From Myxococcota bacterium (GTDB lineage Bacteria; Myxococcota_A; UBA9042; DTJE01), in the NCBI GenBank assembly GCA_017994695.1, contig JAGOKF010000028.1, positions 1 through 43,909 on the forward strand: a stretch of 43,909 nt of DNA. The letters are read 5' to 3'. Position 1 is the first letter of the stretch. Each line of letters starts with the position of its first letter. The position numbers were made by a program, and so were the translations under genes. Below the pieces are notes generated by a model, which was not told the origin of the DNA, did not search any database, and worked only from the letters and a program-made list of their open reading frames with translations. Below, one piece after another: positions 23,501-31,348 of this stretch.

Positions 23501-24964
23501 CCGGGGGCTCCCCGGACCGTCGGCGCGGTCCCCTGGCCCCTCCAGAAACTGTCCGTGAACCGGGTCGTCGGGGCCCTGGTGGCGGTGGCCTACCGGTCCC
23601 GGAAAGGGGTGTTGCTGGACGAGGACCGCCAGTTGCAGGTGAACTACGTCGCCACTCCCGGCGAGGCGTCCTACGTCCCCGATTCCTATGCCGGGGAGGT
23701 CCTGGCAGCGGCCCAGACGGCCTGGGACTTCATGACCCGCGAGGGATGGCCCCGTCCCGACGGCTGGCTCGGCGGCTGGATCGTGCTGACCATCACGGAC
23801 CTGGGTCCCCTGACGCACGCCGAGGAGGGGTCCACGACCAAGGGGGTCTTCGGGCAGCCCTGGGTCACCATCAACAGCCAGGTCGAATCCGGCATCCCCC
23901 TGGCCACCACGACGGCCCACGAGATGGGCCACGTCTTCCAGCGGCAGGTGAACAACGTCTTCAGCCTCAAGTGGATCGACGAGGCCGCCGCCCAGTGGAC
24001 CGCCGTGGGGGCCCTGGGGAGCGGCGCCGACATCTCGGGGGACATCACCTGGGCCTCCGATTTCCCGACGGTCTCGATTCCGCCCACCTTCGGCAGCGGC
24101 TGGACCCTGAGCGGCGGGTACACCCAGGCCCAGGCCTACGCCGCCGGCGCCTTCACGGTCTGGATGGAGTCGGTCTCCCGGGGCAGCGTGCTGCGGGTGT
24201 ACGAGCAGTTGCGGGATTCCTACCTGGCCTACGAGGACGCCCGGGGGACCCTCGCGGCGGCCACCGGCCGCACGATCCAGGACATCGTGATCGAGTTCGG
24301 CAAGGCCTACTGGACCCAGGACATGGACCTGTTGAAGGGGATCCGCCTGGGTGCCGCTCCCTACCGTTCCTGGGTGGACTGGACCGGCATGGCCGTCGGG
24401 GACCGGAGGCCCCCATTGTCCAGCATGCGCTGGGACGTGGACCTGGGGGTGAAGGAGGCCGAGATGGCGGGCCGGGACCTGGTCGTGCGGGCCTCGGGCC
24501 TCGGCCCCGGGCAACTGGCCTACGTGTACCGGGACACCATCCCGTGCACGGAGGGCAGTCCCCGGATGGAGCAGGTCCGCATGCTCGACAAGGACCGTCC
24601 CGCCGACCTCCTGGGCACCCATTCGGCTGGGATCCGGTGCTACCGGGTGCTGGTCCTGAACTTCTCGGCGTCCGAGACCGCGGACGTCACGGTGGTGCTG
24701 GCGGCTCCCCAGGTGTCGGGTCTCTCGCCGAGCCAGGGGAGAAACGCCGGGGGCTACCCGATCCGGATTTCCGGGTTCGGTTTCGGCGACCGCCCCGGAT
24801 CGGTGCACCTGGCCGGCTTTTCTCTGAACGTCACGGCCTGGTCGGACACCGCCATCACCGCGACGATGTTCAACGCCGGCTCCATGACCGGTCCTGCGAG
24901 CCTGAAGGTCCTCACGGCCGAGGGCGCCTGGTCCAACGCCGCGACCTTCACCCTGACCGACTGA
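20576..24964 (+). CDS. Giant lipoprotein with TIG domains and HEMGH metalloprotease motif
   Basis: This 1462-residue exported protein starts at a GTG with GGAGGG 7 bases upstream. The signal (RALVVALLAGTWAC) ends in a lipobox with Cys23; the Trp before it is unusual. A short Pro/Asp linker follows (FPDSEAFPDGVPDLPLPED). An Ala-rich helical region runs to about residue 270. An IPT/TIG domain begins near residue 400 (ASMSPEQGPIGTAVTLAGSGFG). Near residue 860 a ZU5-like beta region is plausible (VEIPPGALPLHDGDG...VTITIPFDPEA). HEMGH at 1115-1119 with a Glu at 1136 (WIDEAAAQW) fits a gluzincin zinc site. A second TIG domain closes the protein (SGLSPSQGRNAGGYPIRISGFGFG). It is probably a surface metalloprotease or adhesin; its substrate is unknown. 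Confidence 0.85.
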   Translation: MPRGLKGVSRALVVALLAGTWACESEPGGNLPDSGSFPDSEAFPDGVPDLPLPEDALVVAEGSLAAPEEAWIAAGAAWSRASSAATQMVVAVNGLVLCSLENYGQFLRKERLDAARKSLEVLASAGEGLAAAADVLDGSVAGALADPGAFLRSPVTASFALAVRDGKVTDRLRRLATACTDEAERIGALLDPLDFLSIDNAGLDPVVEALAAAPRIAVAAGPVVASAGTVTRAALPVPARAAMAVEQASLLTVLVGDLPVVAGTAGSDGTAGPVPLADGGALAWRGDGLAPSPADRAVAVDPGTSLEGQGAILAFPHPRAAVVDTHPLAPGEACRVADDPGGGCALAATGLLPPGVYVDREAGGALVTVEAGPSLAVGRRISAGLDRYEVVVALPQDPDAVMPAIASMSPEQGPIGTAVTLAGSGFGTDPAAVRVEFSCGLWAIVPPLSVSDSSLTAVFPPRPTLDVAGPWCTYRPEGAQDCGVSVGVRGLRAWGGYFRVTGLPQCPPDLLYPWDHVVRSVGDPVWAVGWGFSPIPDRNLARFAGGVTVPAESVEPDPYEPEISRVVFIVPEGAVTGDVSFRNLDGIDAWSSPEHLEVVPPTVPVLLPGPSAGGLHVPCLAFDAGRPTQQNWCHPFSWVLGHRDVGLLDWDSPNSSIGLGVQVDTRLGSVRLAPLPLSDGRLLIANLEPAYGILAGLGPGDTVTFRVEGRERANLFFRRSEPLVLPVVSRPDAGTFQEDNVVFWDQGAVLSVALGDAVVFTGLGPGTTLTAPGLWEGTFRARAETPEFPGWEDFSFVRGLRVVPPAPGTYTVTNEKGISRILEVRREGTTGVGWLSCYDFERYVNVAVPHLAEDGGLLGCGGARVEIPPGALPLHDGDGGYQVWCARTPLDSLGAPELTSGGLRTQVFFDPEPSHLLKPVTITIPFDPEARGSEAELGLYDPETGLYANLPADRDGDRLRLVLPAGAYGPDPGVSPGAPRTVGAVPWPLQKLSVNRVVGALVAVAYRSRKGVLLDEDRQLQVNYVATPGEASYVPDSYAGEVLAAAQTAWDFMTREGWPRPDGWLGGWIVLTITDLGPLTHAEEGSTTKGVFGQPWVTINSQVESGIPLATTTAHEMGHVFQRQVNNVFSLKWIDEAAAQWTAVGALGSGADISGDITWASDFPTVSIPPTFGSGWTLSGGYTQAQAYAAGAFTVWMESVSRGSVLRVYEQLRDSYLAYEDARGTLAAATGRTIQDIVIEFGKAYWTQDMDLLKGIRLGAAPYRSWVDWTGMAVGDRRPPLSSMRWDVDLGVKEAEMAGRDLVVRASGLGPGQLAYVYRDTIPCTEGSPRMEQVRMLDKDRPADLLGTHSAGIRCYRVLVLNFSASETADVTVVLAAPQVSGLSPSQGRNAGGYPIRISGFGFGDRPGSVHLAGFSLNVTAWSDTAITATMFNAGSMTGPASLKVLTAEGAWSNAATFTLTD

Positions 24965-25011
24965 ACGGCAGGGGCCCTCTGGCCTCCGCGGCGGGGGAAC
25001 GGGGCCCGTCG

Positions 25012-25040
25012 TTGACAGCGGCCCGGGGACCCGGCAGATT
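25012..25040 (+). promoter_or_regulatory. Sigma-70 promoter for the thioredoxin-fold gene
   Basis: Consensus TTGACA (25012-25017), 17 bases, CAGATT (25035-25040). Transcription would start near 25047, 22 bases before the ATG, with GGAGGA in the leader. Confidence 0.6.
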
Positions 25041-25068
25041 GTCCCCATCCCGACCCGGAGGAACCGCC

Positions 25069-25626
25069 ATGGCCCTGACCCATTCCTCCCCGCAACCGCT
25101 GGGGTCTCGACTGCCGGCCCACCGTCTGGCCCATCCAGAGGGAGGGCACGTCGAACTGACGTCCCTGGTGGGGGATCGGGGGCTGCTGCTGGCCGTGACC
25201 TGCAACCACTGCCCCTATGCCCAGGCCGTCTGGCCCAGGCTGGTCCGCCTGGCCCGGGAGGTCCGGCCCCTGGGAATCGCCACGGTCGCCGTGAACCCGA
25301 ACCTCCATCCCGATTATCCCGACGACTCCCTGGAGGGCATGGTCCGGGCCGTTTCCCGGTGGGGCATCGACTTCCCCTACCTGGCCGATGGGGATCAGTC
25401 CCTGGCCCGGGCCCTGGGGGCGGTCTGCACCCCGGAGTTCTTCCTGTACGACTCCCGACAGGCCCTGGTCTACCACGGGCGCATGGACGACTCCTGGCAG
25501 GACGAGGGCCGGGTGACCCGGCTGGATCTCCGGGACGCCCTGCTGGCGCTGGTCGAGGGCCGCCCGGTGTCCCCGGACCAGCATCCCTCGATGGGATGCA
25601 GCATCAAGTGGCTGGTCCGAGACTGA
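25069..25626 (+). CDS. Thioredoxin-family (AhpC/TSA-like) redox protein
   Basis: This 185-residue protein has the CNHCPYAQAVWPRL active site near residue 45 (C-x-x-C, with Pro after the second Cys). Other marks are VAVNPNLHPDYPDDSLEGM, FPYLADGDQSLARALGAVCTPEFFLYD (the cis-Pro of the fold in VCTPEF) and the C-terminal PSMGCSIKW signature of this redoxin subfamily. It would reduce disulfides or peroxides in the cytoplasm; no signal peptide is present. The ATG has GGAGGA 6 bases upstream and a clear sigma-70 promoter. The sigma-54 activator gene starts 60 bases downstream on the same strand, so they may share a transcript. Confidence 0.9.
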   Translation: MALTHSSPQPLGSRLPAHRLAHPEGGHVELTSLVGDRGLLLAVTCNHCPYAQAVWPRLVRLAREVRPLGIATVAVNPNLHPDYPDDSLEGMVRAVSRWGIDFPYLADGDQSLARALGAVCTPEFFLYDSRQALVYHGRMDDSWQDEGRVTRLDLRDALLALVEGRPVSPDQHPSMGCSIKWLVRD

Positions 25627-25686
25627 CCCACCGGCCTGCCGGAAGGGCGGGGCAGGGAGTCGGGGACGACGGGGAGGAGGACCCTC

Positions 25687-27144
<1,458 letters not shown>

Positions 27145-27146
27145 GA

Positions 27147-27218
27147 CCGGTCGTGTTGCCCGGGTGACGGAACGCAACATATCGCAACATCAAGACGCAA
27201 CATATGCAACACGACCGG
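27147..27218. promoter_or_regulatory. Clustered GCAACA boxes: probable upstream activating sequence
   Basis: Starting two bases after the activator stop, GCAACA occurs at 27174, 27184, 27197 and 27206, and its complement TGTTGC at 27154-27159. The outer pair forms a perfect 13-bp inverted repeat: CCGGTCGTGTTGC (27147-27159) and GCAACACGACCGG (27206-27218). CGCAACATAT is repeated exactly at 27173 and 27196, 23 bases apart, about two helical turns. The cluster is 59-130 bases upstream of the sigma-54 promoter, the normal distance for enhancer sites. That the neighbouring activator binds here is inference. Confidence 0.75.
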
Positions 27219-27276
27219 CATTGTCCGGGCCCCCTGTAACGCCATGTTTTCGTGAATGTCTTGTGGGCGGCAACAA

Positions 27277-27290
27277 GGCACGCCTCTTGC
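27277..27290 (+). promoter_or_regulatory. Sigma-54 (-24/-12) promoter of the octahaem cytochrome gene
   Basis: GGCACGCCTCTTGC matches the sigma-54 consensus GGCACG-N4-TTGC at every defined position, and a T-run follows. GG is at 27277-27278 and GC at 27289-27290, ten bases between. Transcription would start near 27302, after the ATG at 27256 and before the ATG at 27343, which fixes the cytochrome start. Confidence 0.88.
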
Positions 27291-27342
27291 TTTTTCCAGG
27301 AAGCAGGTCGCGCCTTCCACGGGCGCCTTTCCAGGAGGAACG

Positions 27343-28686
27343 ATGAACGGCCGCGTCTTGCAAGGGTTCCTGTGGGTCCTTCTGCTGCTGCCTCTCTGTG
27401 CCTGTTCCAACGAGGAGTCGACGACGGATCCGGGCGGGACGACCGACGTTCCGGTCCTGGACCTCCCTTCCGATCTGGGGACCACCGATCTGGGAACGGT
27501 CGATCCGGGCGTCCCCGATCCAGGACCGGTGGACCCCGGCACTCCCGATCCGGGCCAGGCGGATCCCGGCACTCCCGACCCCGGCACGCCGGATCCGGGC
27601 ATCCCGGACGAGGGACAGTCGGATCCCGGCGAGTACGACCCGGGGACCCAGGATCCCGGAACCCCGGACGAGGGGACTCTCGATACCGCCACGGACCCCG
27701 GGGTCGAGGACCCCGGACCCCCGGGTCCCGTCCAGACGTTCCCGACCAGCCTCCATGCCACCGTCCGCGGCATGCGGACCGTGTATGAGGAAGGGTACCT
27801 CGCCCTGACCGAGGTGCCCTACGACACCCCGAACCTGGGCTGTGGAAACTGTCACGCCCCGGCCATCCAGAACCTCCCGCGGCGATGCGAGTCCTGTCAC
27901 CTGGTGCCCGGGGAGAAGGTGGCCGACTCCACCTGCATCGGGTGCCACAGCCGGCAGAAGACCTCGGCCGCCATCGGCCTCTATCCCGACGTGCACCTCC
28001 AGGCGGGCATGCACTGCATGGACTGTCACTCGACCCGGGAGATGCACGGGGACGGCACCGAGTACGCCTCGATGTGGGATGAAGGGGCCACCGACACCCG
28101 GTGCGAGAACTGCCACCAGAAGCCCGACTCCGTGTCCCACCAGGTGCACGGCGACAAGCTGGACTGCACGGCCTGCCACGTGAAGAGCGCGGTGTCCTGC
28201 TTCAGCTGCCATTTCGACAGCCAGGTGGACCAGGGAAAGAAGATCCACGCGGGGGCGCTCCACGGCTGGACGTTCCTGGTCAACCGGAACGGCAAGGTCC
28301 GATCGGGCGGCTTCCAGTCCCTGACCTTCCGAAACGCGAATCGCTATGTCCGCTGGGCCCCGTTCCACGACCACACCGTGACGGCCCAGCCGCGCCAGTG
28401 CGGGGACTGCCACAACAACGCCGCGGTGCAGGAATACAAGGCGAACGGCACGATCCGCCTGACCTGGTGGGATCCCGACGCCCCCGAGGGCCAGCCGAAA
28501 CTGAAGAACCTCCAGGGCGTGATCCCGGTGGTGGCCGGCAAGATGCGGTTCCAGTTCATGGTGAACGACGGGACCTCCTGGGTGCCGATGTCCGAGGGCG
28601 TCGTCGCCCCCGACCAGGAAACCTTCTGGTCCTGCTCGGGGCTCACCGATGCCCAGATGACGAAACTGGGCATGAGCATCGAGTAG
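27343..28686 (+). CDS. Octahaem c-type cytochrome lipoprotein
   Basis: This 447-residue exported lipoprotein has a signal (FLWVLLLLPLCAC) that ends in a lipobox with Cys21. Residues 29 to about 125 are an Asp-Pro-Gly-rich linker with 13 DPG units. The haem domain has exactly eight CxxCH sites: CGNCH, CESCH, CIGCH, CMDCH, CENCH, CTACH, CFSCH and CGDCH, between residues 167 and 357. Seven are closely spaced and the eighth is about 65 residues on. The C-terminal 90 residues have no haem site (PVVAGKMRFQFMVNDGTSW). Eight haems on an anchored, spaced-out domain suit electron transfer at the outer membrane or in the periplasm. A GGAGGA site and the sigma-54 promoter support the ATG at 27343. Electron donor and acceptor are unknown. 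Confidence 0.93.
   Translation: MNGRVLQGFLWVLLLLPLCACSNEESTTDPGGTTDVPVLDLPSDLGTTDLGTVDPGVPDPGPVDPGTPDPGQADPGTPDPGTPDPGIPDEGQSDPGEYDPGTQDPGTPDEGTLDTATDPGVEDPGPPGPVQTFPTSLHATVRGMRTVYEEGYLALTEVPYDTPNLGCGNCHAPAIQNLPRRCESCHLVPGEKVADSTCIGCHSRQKTSAAIGLYPDVHLQAGMHCMDCHSTREMHGDGTEYASMWDEGATDTRCENCHQKPDSVSHQVHGDKLDCTACHVKSAVSCFSCHFDSQVDQGKKIHAGALHGWTFLVNRNGKVRSGGFQSLTFRNANRYVRWAPFHDHTVTAQPRQCGDCHNNAAVQEYKANGTIRLTWWDPDAPEGQPKLKNLQGVIPVVAGKMRFQFMVNDGTSWVPMSEGVVAPDQETFWSCSGLTDAQMTKLGMSIE
27427..27732 (+). repeat. Asp-Pro-Gly coding repeat region
   Basis: Thirteen DPG units in about 100 codons, mostly in the forms PDPGT, VDPGx and xDPGx, give imperfect GATCCCGGC/GATCCGGGC repeats in the DNA. They encode an extended linker between lipid anchor and haem domain. 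The short repeats make length change by slippage possible. Confidence 0.75.
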
Positions 28687-28910
28687 CGCGTTGGATCCTG
28701 TTCCGGGCGCGGATCGGGCCAGGATCTCCCCGCGAATCCCGTCCCGACCACAATGCCTGCCGTGCCGCCGCGGACCCTGGGGAAGGTCCTCCCGGTCGAA
28801 CTGCCCGCCCCGATCCGGCGGGGAACCCGTCCGAGCGTCCTCCGGGGTCCCGGCTTCCGGACACCCGACGGGTCCGCTACAATGACCCCATTCCCTGGCC
28901 GGAGACGACC
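28687..28910 (+). other. Intergenic region between cytochrome and lipoprotein genes
   Basis: 224 bases. GATCCTG (28694-28700) and CAGGATC (28720-28726) could form a 7-bp hairpin after the cytochrome stop. The right end carries a TACAAT -10. No gene is supported; short frames here have poor codon bias. Confidence 0.4.
28878..28883 (+). promoter_or_regulatory. Putative -10 (TACAAT) for lipoprotein gene 28911
   Basis: GCTACAAT precedes the ATG at 28911 by 28 bases. The same octamer lies before the tRNA and the TatT-like gene. The -35 is not recognisable. It suggests the lipoprotein has its own sigma-70 promoter besides any readthrough from the cytochrome gene. Confidence 0.45.
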
Positions 28911-30092
28911 ATGAACAGGTGCGGACATCACTCCGTTCCGTCCATCCTGGCCACGCTGCTGGCCGGCCTGGTCGCGGCCTGCGGCGCGGACCACGGCCCG
29001 TCGATGGAGCAGATGGGCCCCGACCCCGACCGCTTCTACGAACCCCCGCCGCAGAAGTCGGTGCACGTGCTGTCGAGCGTGCCGGCCTCGCCGGGAGCGC
29101 CATCGGTGAACTGGGACTACCGCTGGACCGGGACGAAGCGCATCGGGGGGAAGGACTTCGACGTGCTGCTCGGGACCGAGCAGACCGCGACCCCCAACAC
29201 CATCGAGGTCGTCGCCCGGGTGGACGGGGACGCGGTGGAGATCGCCTCCTTCACGGTGGACGACTTCGGCCTGGGGACCGAGGGGATCCCGGACTTCGTG
29301 ATCACCGGCCCCGAGCCGGTCCGGATCCCGCTGGACATCGGAGTGGGCCAGTCCCGGACCGTCACCGCCCAGGGGGAACTGGTCATCGCCGGCGAGGCGA
29401 CCCCAGGGAGCGTCACGGCCACCTACACCCTGGTGGACGACGATGCCACGGTCCAGACGGCCTCCGGCCCCGTCAGCGGATGCCGGCACTTCACCGCCCG
29501 GTCCGACACCACCCCGCCCGTCGAGGGGGAGGTCTGGATCAAGACCGGCGTCGGCGTGGTGGCGGCGAAGTACGACTTCTTCCTGATCAGTCCCGGAGGC
29601 CCCAAGACCTGGAACCTGGAATCGATGACCGCCGCCGAGGAGGACGGAGGGCGGGTGCGGGAGCGGGCCGACCAGGTCCTGGTGCCCGGCGGCCCCTGGA
29701 TGGTCCTGCGGACCGGCGCCGCCGAGGGGGGCAAGGCCGACGCCGACAAGAACGTCCATGCCAAGTTCCTGGTGGAGGCGCGGTGGGCCGACGAGGACCG
29801 GGCCCGGACCGACGATCCGCCGCCGGTGCTGGTGACCGTGTATGCGGGACCCTTCGGCTACTTCCCGGAAGGGAGCGCCCCCTGGCAGAAACTGCCCGTC
29901 AGCATCCTGAACCCCACGGAGAACGGGAAGGGCTTCTCCTTCTGGTTCAAGTGGGTGGACCAGGCGGCCAAGAACGACCCGATGCAACCCATCGGCTACT
30001 CGATCGAGGCCCGGTGGGACCCCTCGGCAGCCGTCCAGGAGGGCGGCGTCCGGGTGTCGATGGTGATGAACTACCCGAAGTACGAGCCCTGA
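28911..30092 (+). CDS. Hypothetical lipoprotein, beta-rich
   Basis: This 393-residue protein has a lipoprotein signal (SILATLLAGLVAAC, Cys24) followed by a Pro-rich spacer. The middle third is beta-rich: WDYRWTGTKRIGGKDFDVLLGTEQTATPNTIE, then TAQGELVIAGEATPGSVTATYTL. SGCRHFTARSD followed by VEGEVWIKTGVGVVAAKYDF is typical of secreted 'surface' domains. The C-terminal half is a separate domain with VLVTVYAGPFGYFPEGSAPW and FSFWFKWVDQAAK. I recognise no family. A GGAGA site and a TACAAT promoter element support the ATG at 28911; the longer open frame before it is out of frame with the cytochrome and not coding. It is 224 bases after the octahaem gene on the same strand, so a partner role for the cytochrome is possible but unproven. 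Confidence 0.82.
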   Translation: MNRCGHHSVPSILATLLAGLVAACGADHGPSMEQMGPDPDRFYEPPPQKSVHVLSSVPASPGAPSVNWDYRWTGTKRIGGKDFDVLLGTEQTATPNTIEVVARVDGDAVEIASFTVDDFGLGTEGIPDFVITGPEPVRIPLDIGVGQSRTVTAQGELVIAGEATPGSVTATYTLVDDDATVQTASGPVSGCRHFTARSDTTPPVEGEVWIKTGVGVVAAKYDFFLISPGGPKTWNLESMTAAEEDGGRVRERADQVLVPGGPWMVLRTGAAEGGKADADKNVHAKFLVEARWADEDRARTDDPPPVLVTVYAGPFGYFPEGSAPWQKLPVSILNPTENGKGFSFWFKWVDQAAKNDPMQPIGYSIEARWDPSAAVQEGGVRVSMVMNYPKYEP

Positions 30093-30147
30093 TCCGCCCG
30101 TCTCCGCCGGTGGAGTCCCTCGATTCCCGAAGGGCCGTTGCCGCCCG

Positions 30148-31275
30148 TCAGGCCACGTAGCGCCCGTCGCGCATCAGGGGCAGCGTCGTGCCGTCGGGCC
30201 GGACCAGGTCCACCGCCGGGACCCGGACCCGGGGCTGCAGCGACGGCAGGTAGACCCGGTCCGCGTGCACGACGGCCTCGGGGGCCGTGAAGTCCCCGGG
30301 CCCCACGCGGCCGCCGAAGTGATCGCTGCGTCCGAAGGCGACGTGCAGGCCCAGTTTCTCGTCCAGCAGGACCTCCCCGACCGGGTCGATGCCCATCTCG
30401 GACAGCACGCCAAGTCCCAGTTCGGCCAGGTTGCCGTAGGCCGGTTCCCGGGCCAGGACCTCCCGCTCCCGGGCCGCCACCGGACCTTCCCCCTCGGCCG
30501 CGACGGCCCGGTTCCCGGTCACCCGGTAGCGCACGACCTCCCCGTCCAGTTCCACCGGAAGGACCCCCTCGCTCCGGGAGGGCTCCCCTTCCCCCTCGTA
30601 GGGCACGATGTAGGCCTCCCCCGACGGCAGGTTCCCGACCTGTCCCGGCGCCCGCAGCAGCCCGCTGCTCCGGTGGGCCTGCCGGTGGCGCAGGTCCAGG
30701 AACAGCGACGCCGGCTCCCGGCCGTCCACCAGGAAGCGGAGCCGTGCCCCGGCGGCCTCGTCCAGCAGCGCCGCCAGCCGCTCGACGCGCCGGTGCACCT
30801 CCTCCAGGTCCAGGCGCAGGGCCGGCACCATTGCCGAGGTGAACCCCGGGAGGGTGGCCCCCCGGAACCCGATCCGGGCCGCCATCCGCTTCAGGGGCGC
30901 CGTGGCCGAGAACCGCGTCGGGGCCAGCACCAGGGGCCGGGAGGCCAGCAGGTCCTCCAGGCTCGCGGCGGCCGAGGGATCCAGGTCCTCCGCGGCACCG
31001 GGCATCCGGCCGGGATCCAGGGGCCAGGCGACTCCCGGCAGGTCGGCGTTGTTGCGCCGGGCGTTGCGCAGGCCGAACAGCCGGCACCGGAACCGGGACC
31101 CGTCCAGGGCAGCGGCCCAGGAGGCCGCCAGGTCCCGGAGAGACCGCCAGGCCGGGGTGTCGGGGACCTCCCGGTCGGGGAGGTCCACCAGGATCAGCAC
31201 CTCCTCCTCGTCCGGGGAAGGCCCGAAGGCCCGCTGCACCAGCGCTTCCAGTTCCGCCCGGGTCAGGTGTTCCAT
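30148..31275 (-). CDS. M29 aminopeptidase-like protein
   Basis: This 375-residue soluble protein resembles M29 (aminopeptidase T/AmpS) in its C-terminal 180 residues. Marks there are GNLPSGEAYIVPYEGEG, NLAELGLGVLSEM, VLLDEKLGLHVAFGRSDHFGG and EAVVHADRVYLP, which include the Glu, His and Asp metal ligands of that family. The N-terminal half (RAFGPSPDEEEVLILVDLPD) is less clear. In M29 enzymes the metals are held by two Glu, His, Tyr, His and Asp; the Glu, His and Asp positions can be seen here, the rest need alignment. The start ATG has GGAGG 5 bases upstream. It lies 73 bases after the PKD lipoprotein gene on the same strand and is convergent with the lipoprotein at 28911. Confidence 0.7.
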   Translation of the reverse strand: MEHLTRAELEALVQRAFGPSPDEEEVLILVDLPDREVPDTPAWRSLRDLAASWAAALDGSRFRCRLFGLRNARRNNADLPGVAWPLDPGRMPGAAEDLDPSAAASLEDLLASRPLVLAPTRFSATAPLKRMAARIGFRGATLPGFTSAMVPALRLDLEEVHRRVERLAALLDEAAGARLRFLVDGREPASLFLDLRHRQAHRSSGLLRAPGQVGNLPSGEAYIVPYEGEGEPSRSEGVLPVELDGEVVRYRVTGNRAVAAEGEGPVAAREREVLAREPAYGNLAELGLGVLSEMGIDPVGEVLLDEKLGLHVAFGRSDHFGGRVGPGDFTAPEAVVHADRVYLPSLQPRVRVPAVDLVRPDGTTLPLMRDGRYVA

Positions 31276-31348
31276 CGAGGCCTCCTGGGGAATCCGAGGG
31301 GAAGATCGCGGCAGGGACCCCCCACCTCTGCTCCCGGCGGTTCCCCAG

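Noticed and set aside
20785-25068. Plus-strand frame leading into the thioredoxin-fold protein
   Set aside because: It lies in a different frame within the giant lipoprotein gene. The family start, Shine-Dalgarno and TTGACA promoter place the true start at 25069.
27256-27342. ATG at 27256 as start of the octahaem cytochrome
   Set aside because: It lies upstream of the sigma-54 promoter at 27277-27290 and would put 29 residues before the signal peptide. The ATG at 27343 has GGAGGA.
27427-27732. Repeat region of the cytochrome as a CRISPR or tandem array
   Set aside because: The repeats are imperfect, in frame, and encode DPG units. There are no spacers.
31285-31348. CTGGGGAA/TTCCCCAG inverted pair between the PKD lipoprotein and M29-like genes
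   Set aside because: The 8-bp arms are 48 bases apart, a large loop for a terminator, and such pairs occur by chance at this GC content.
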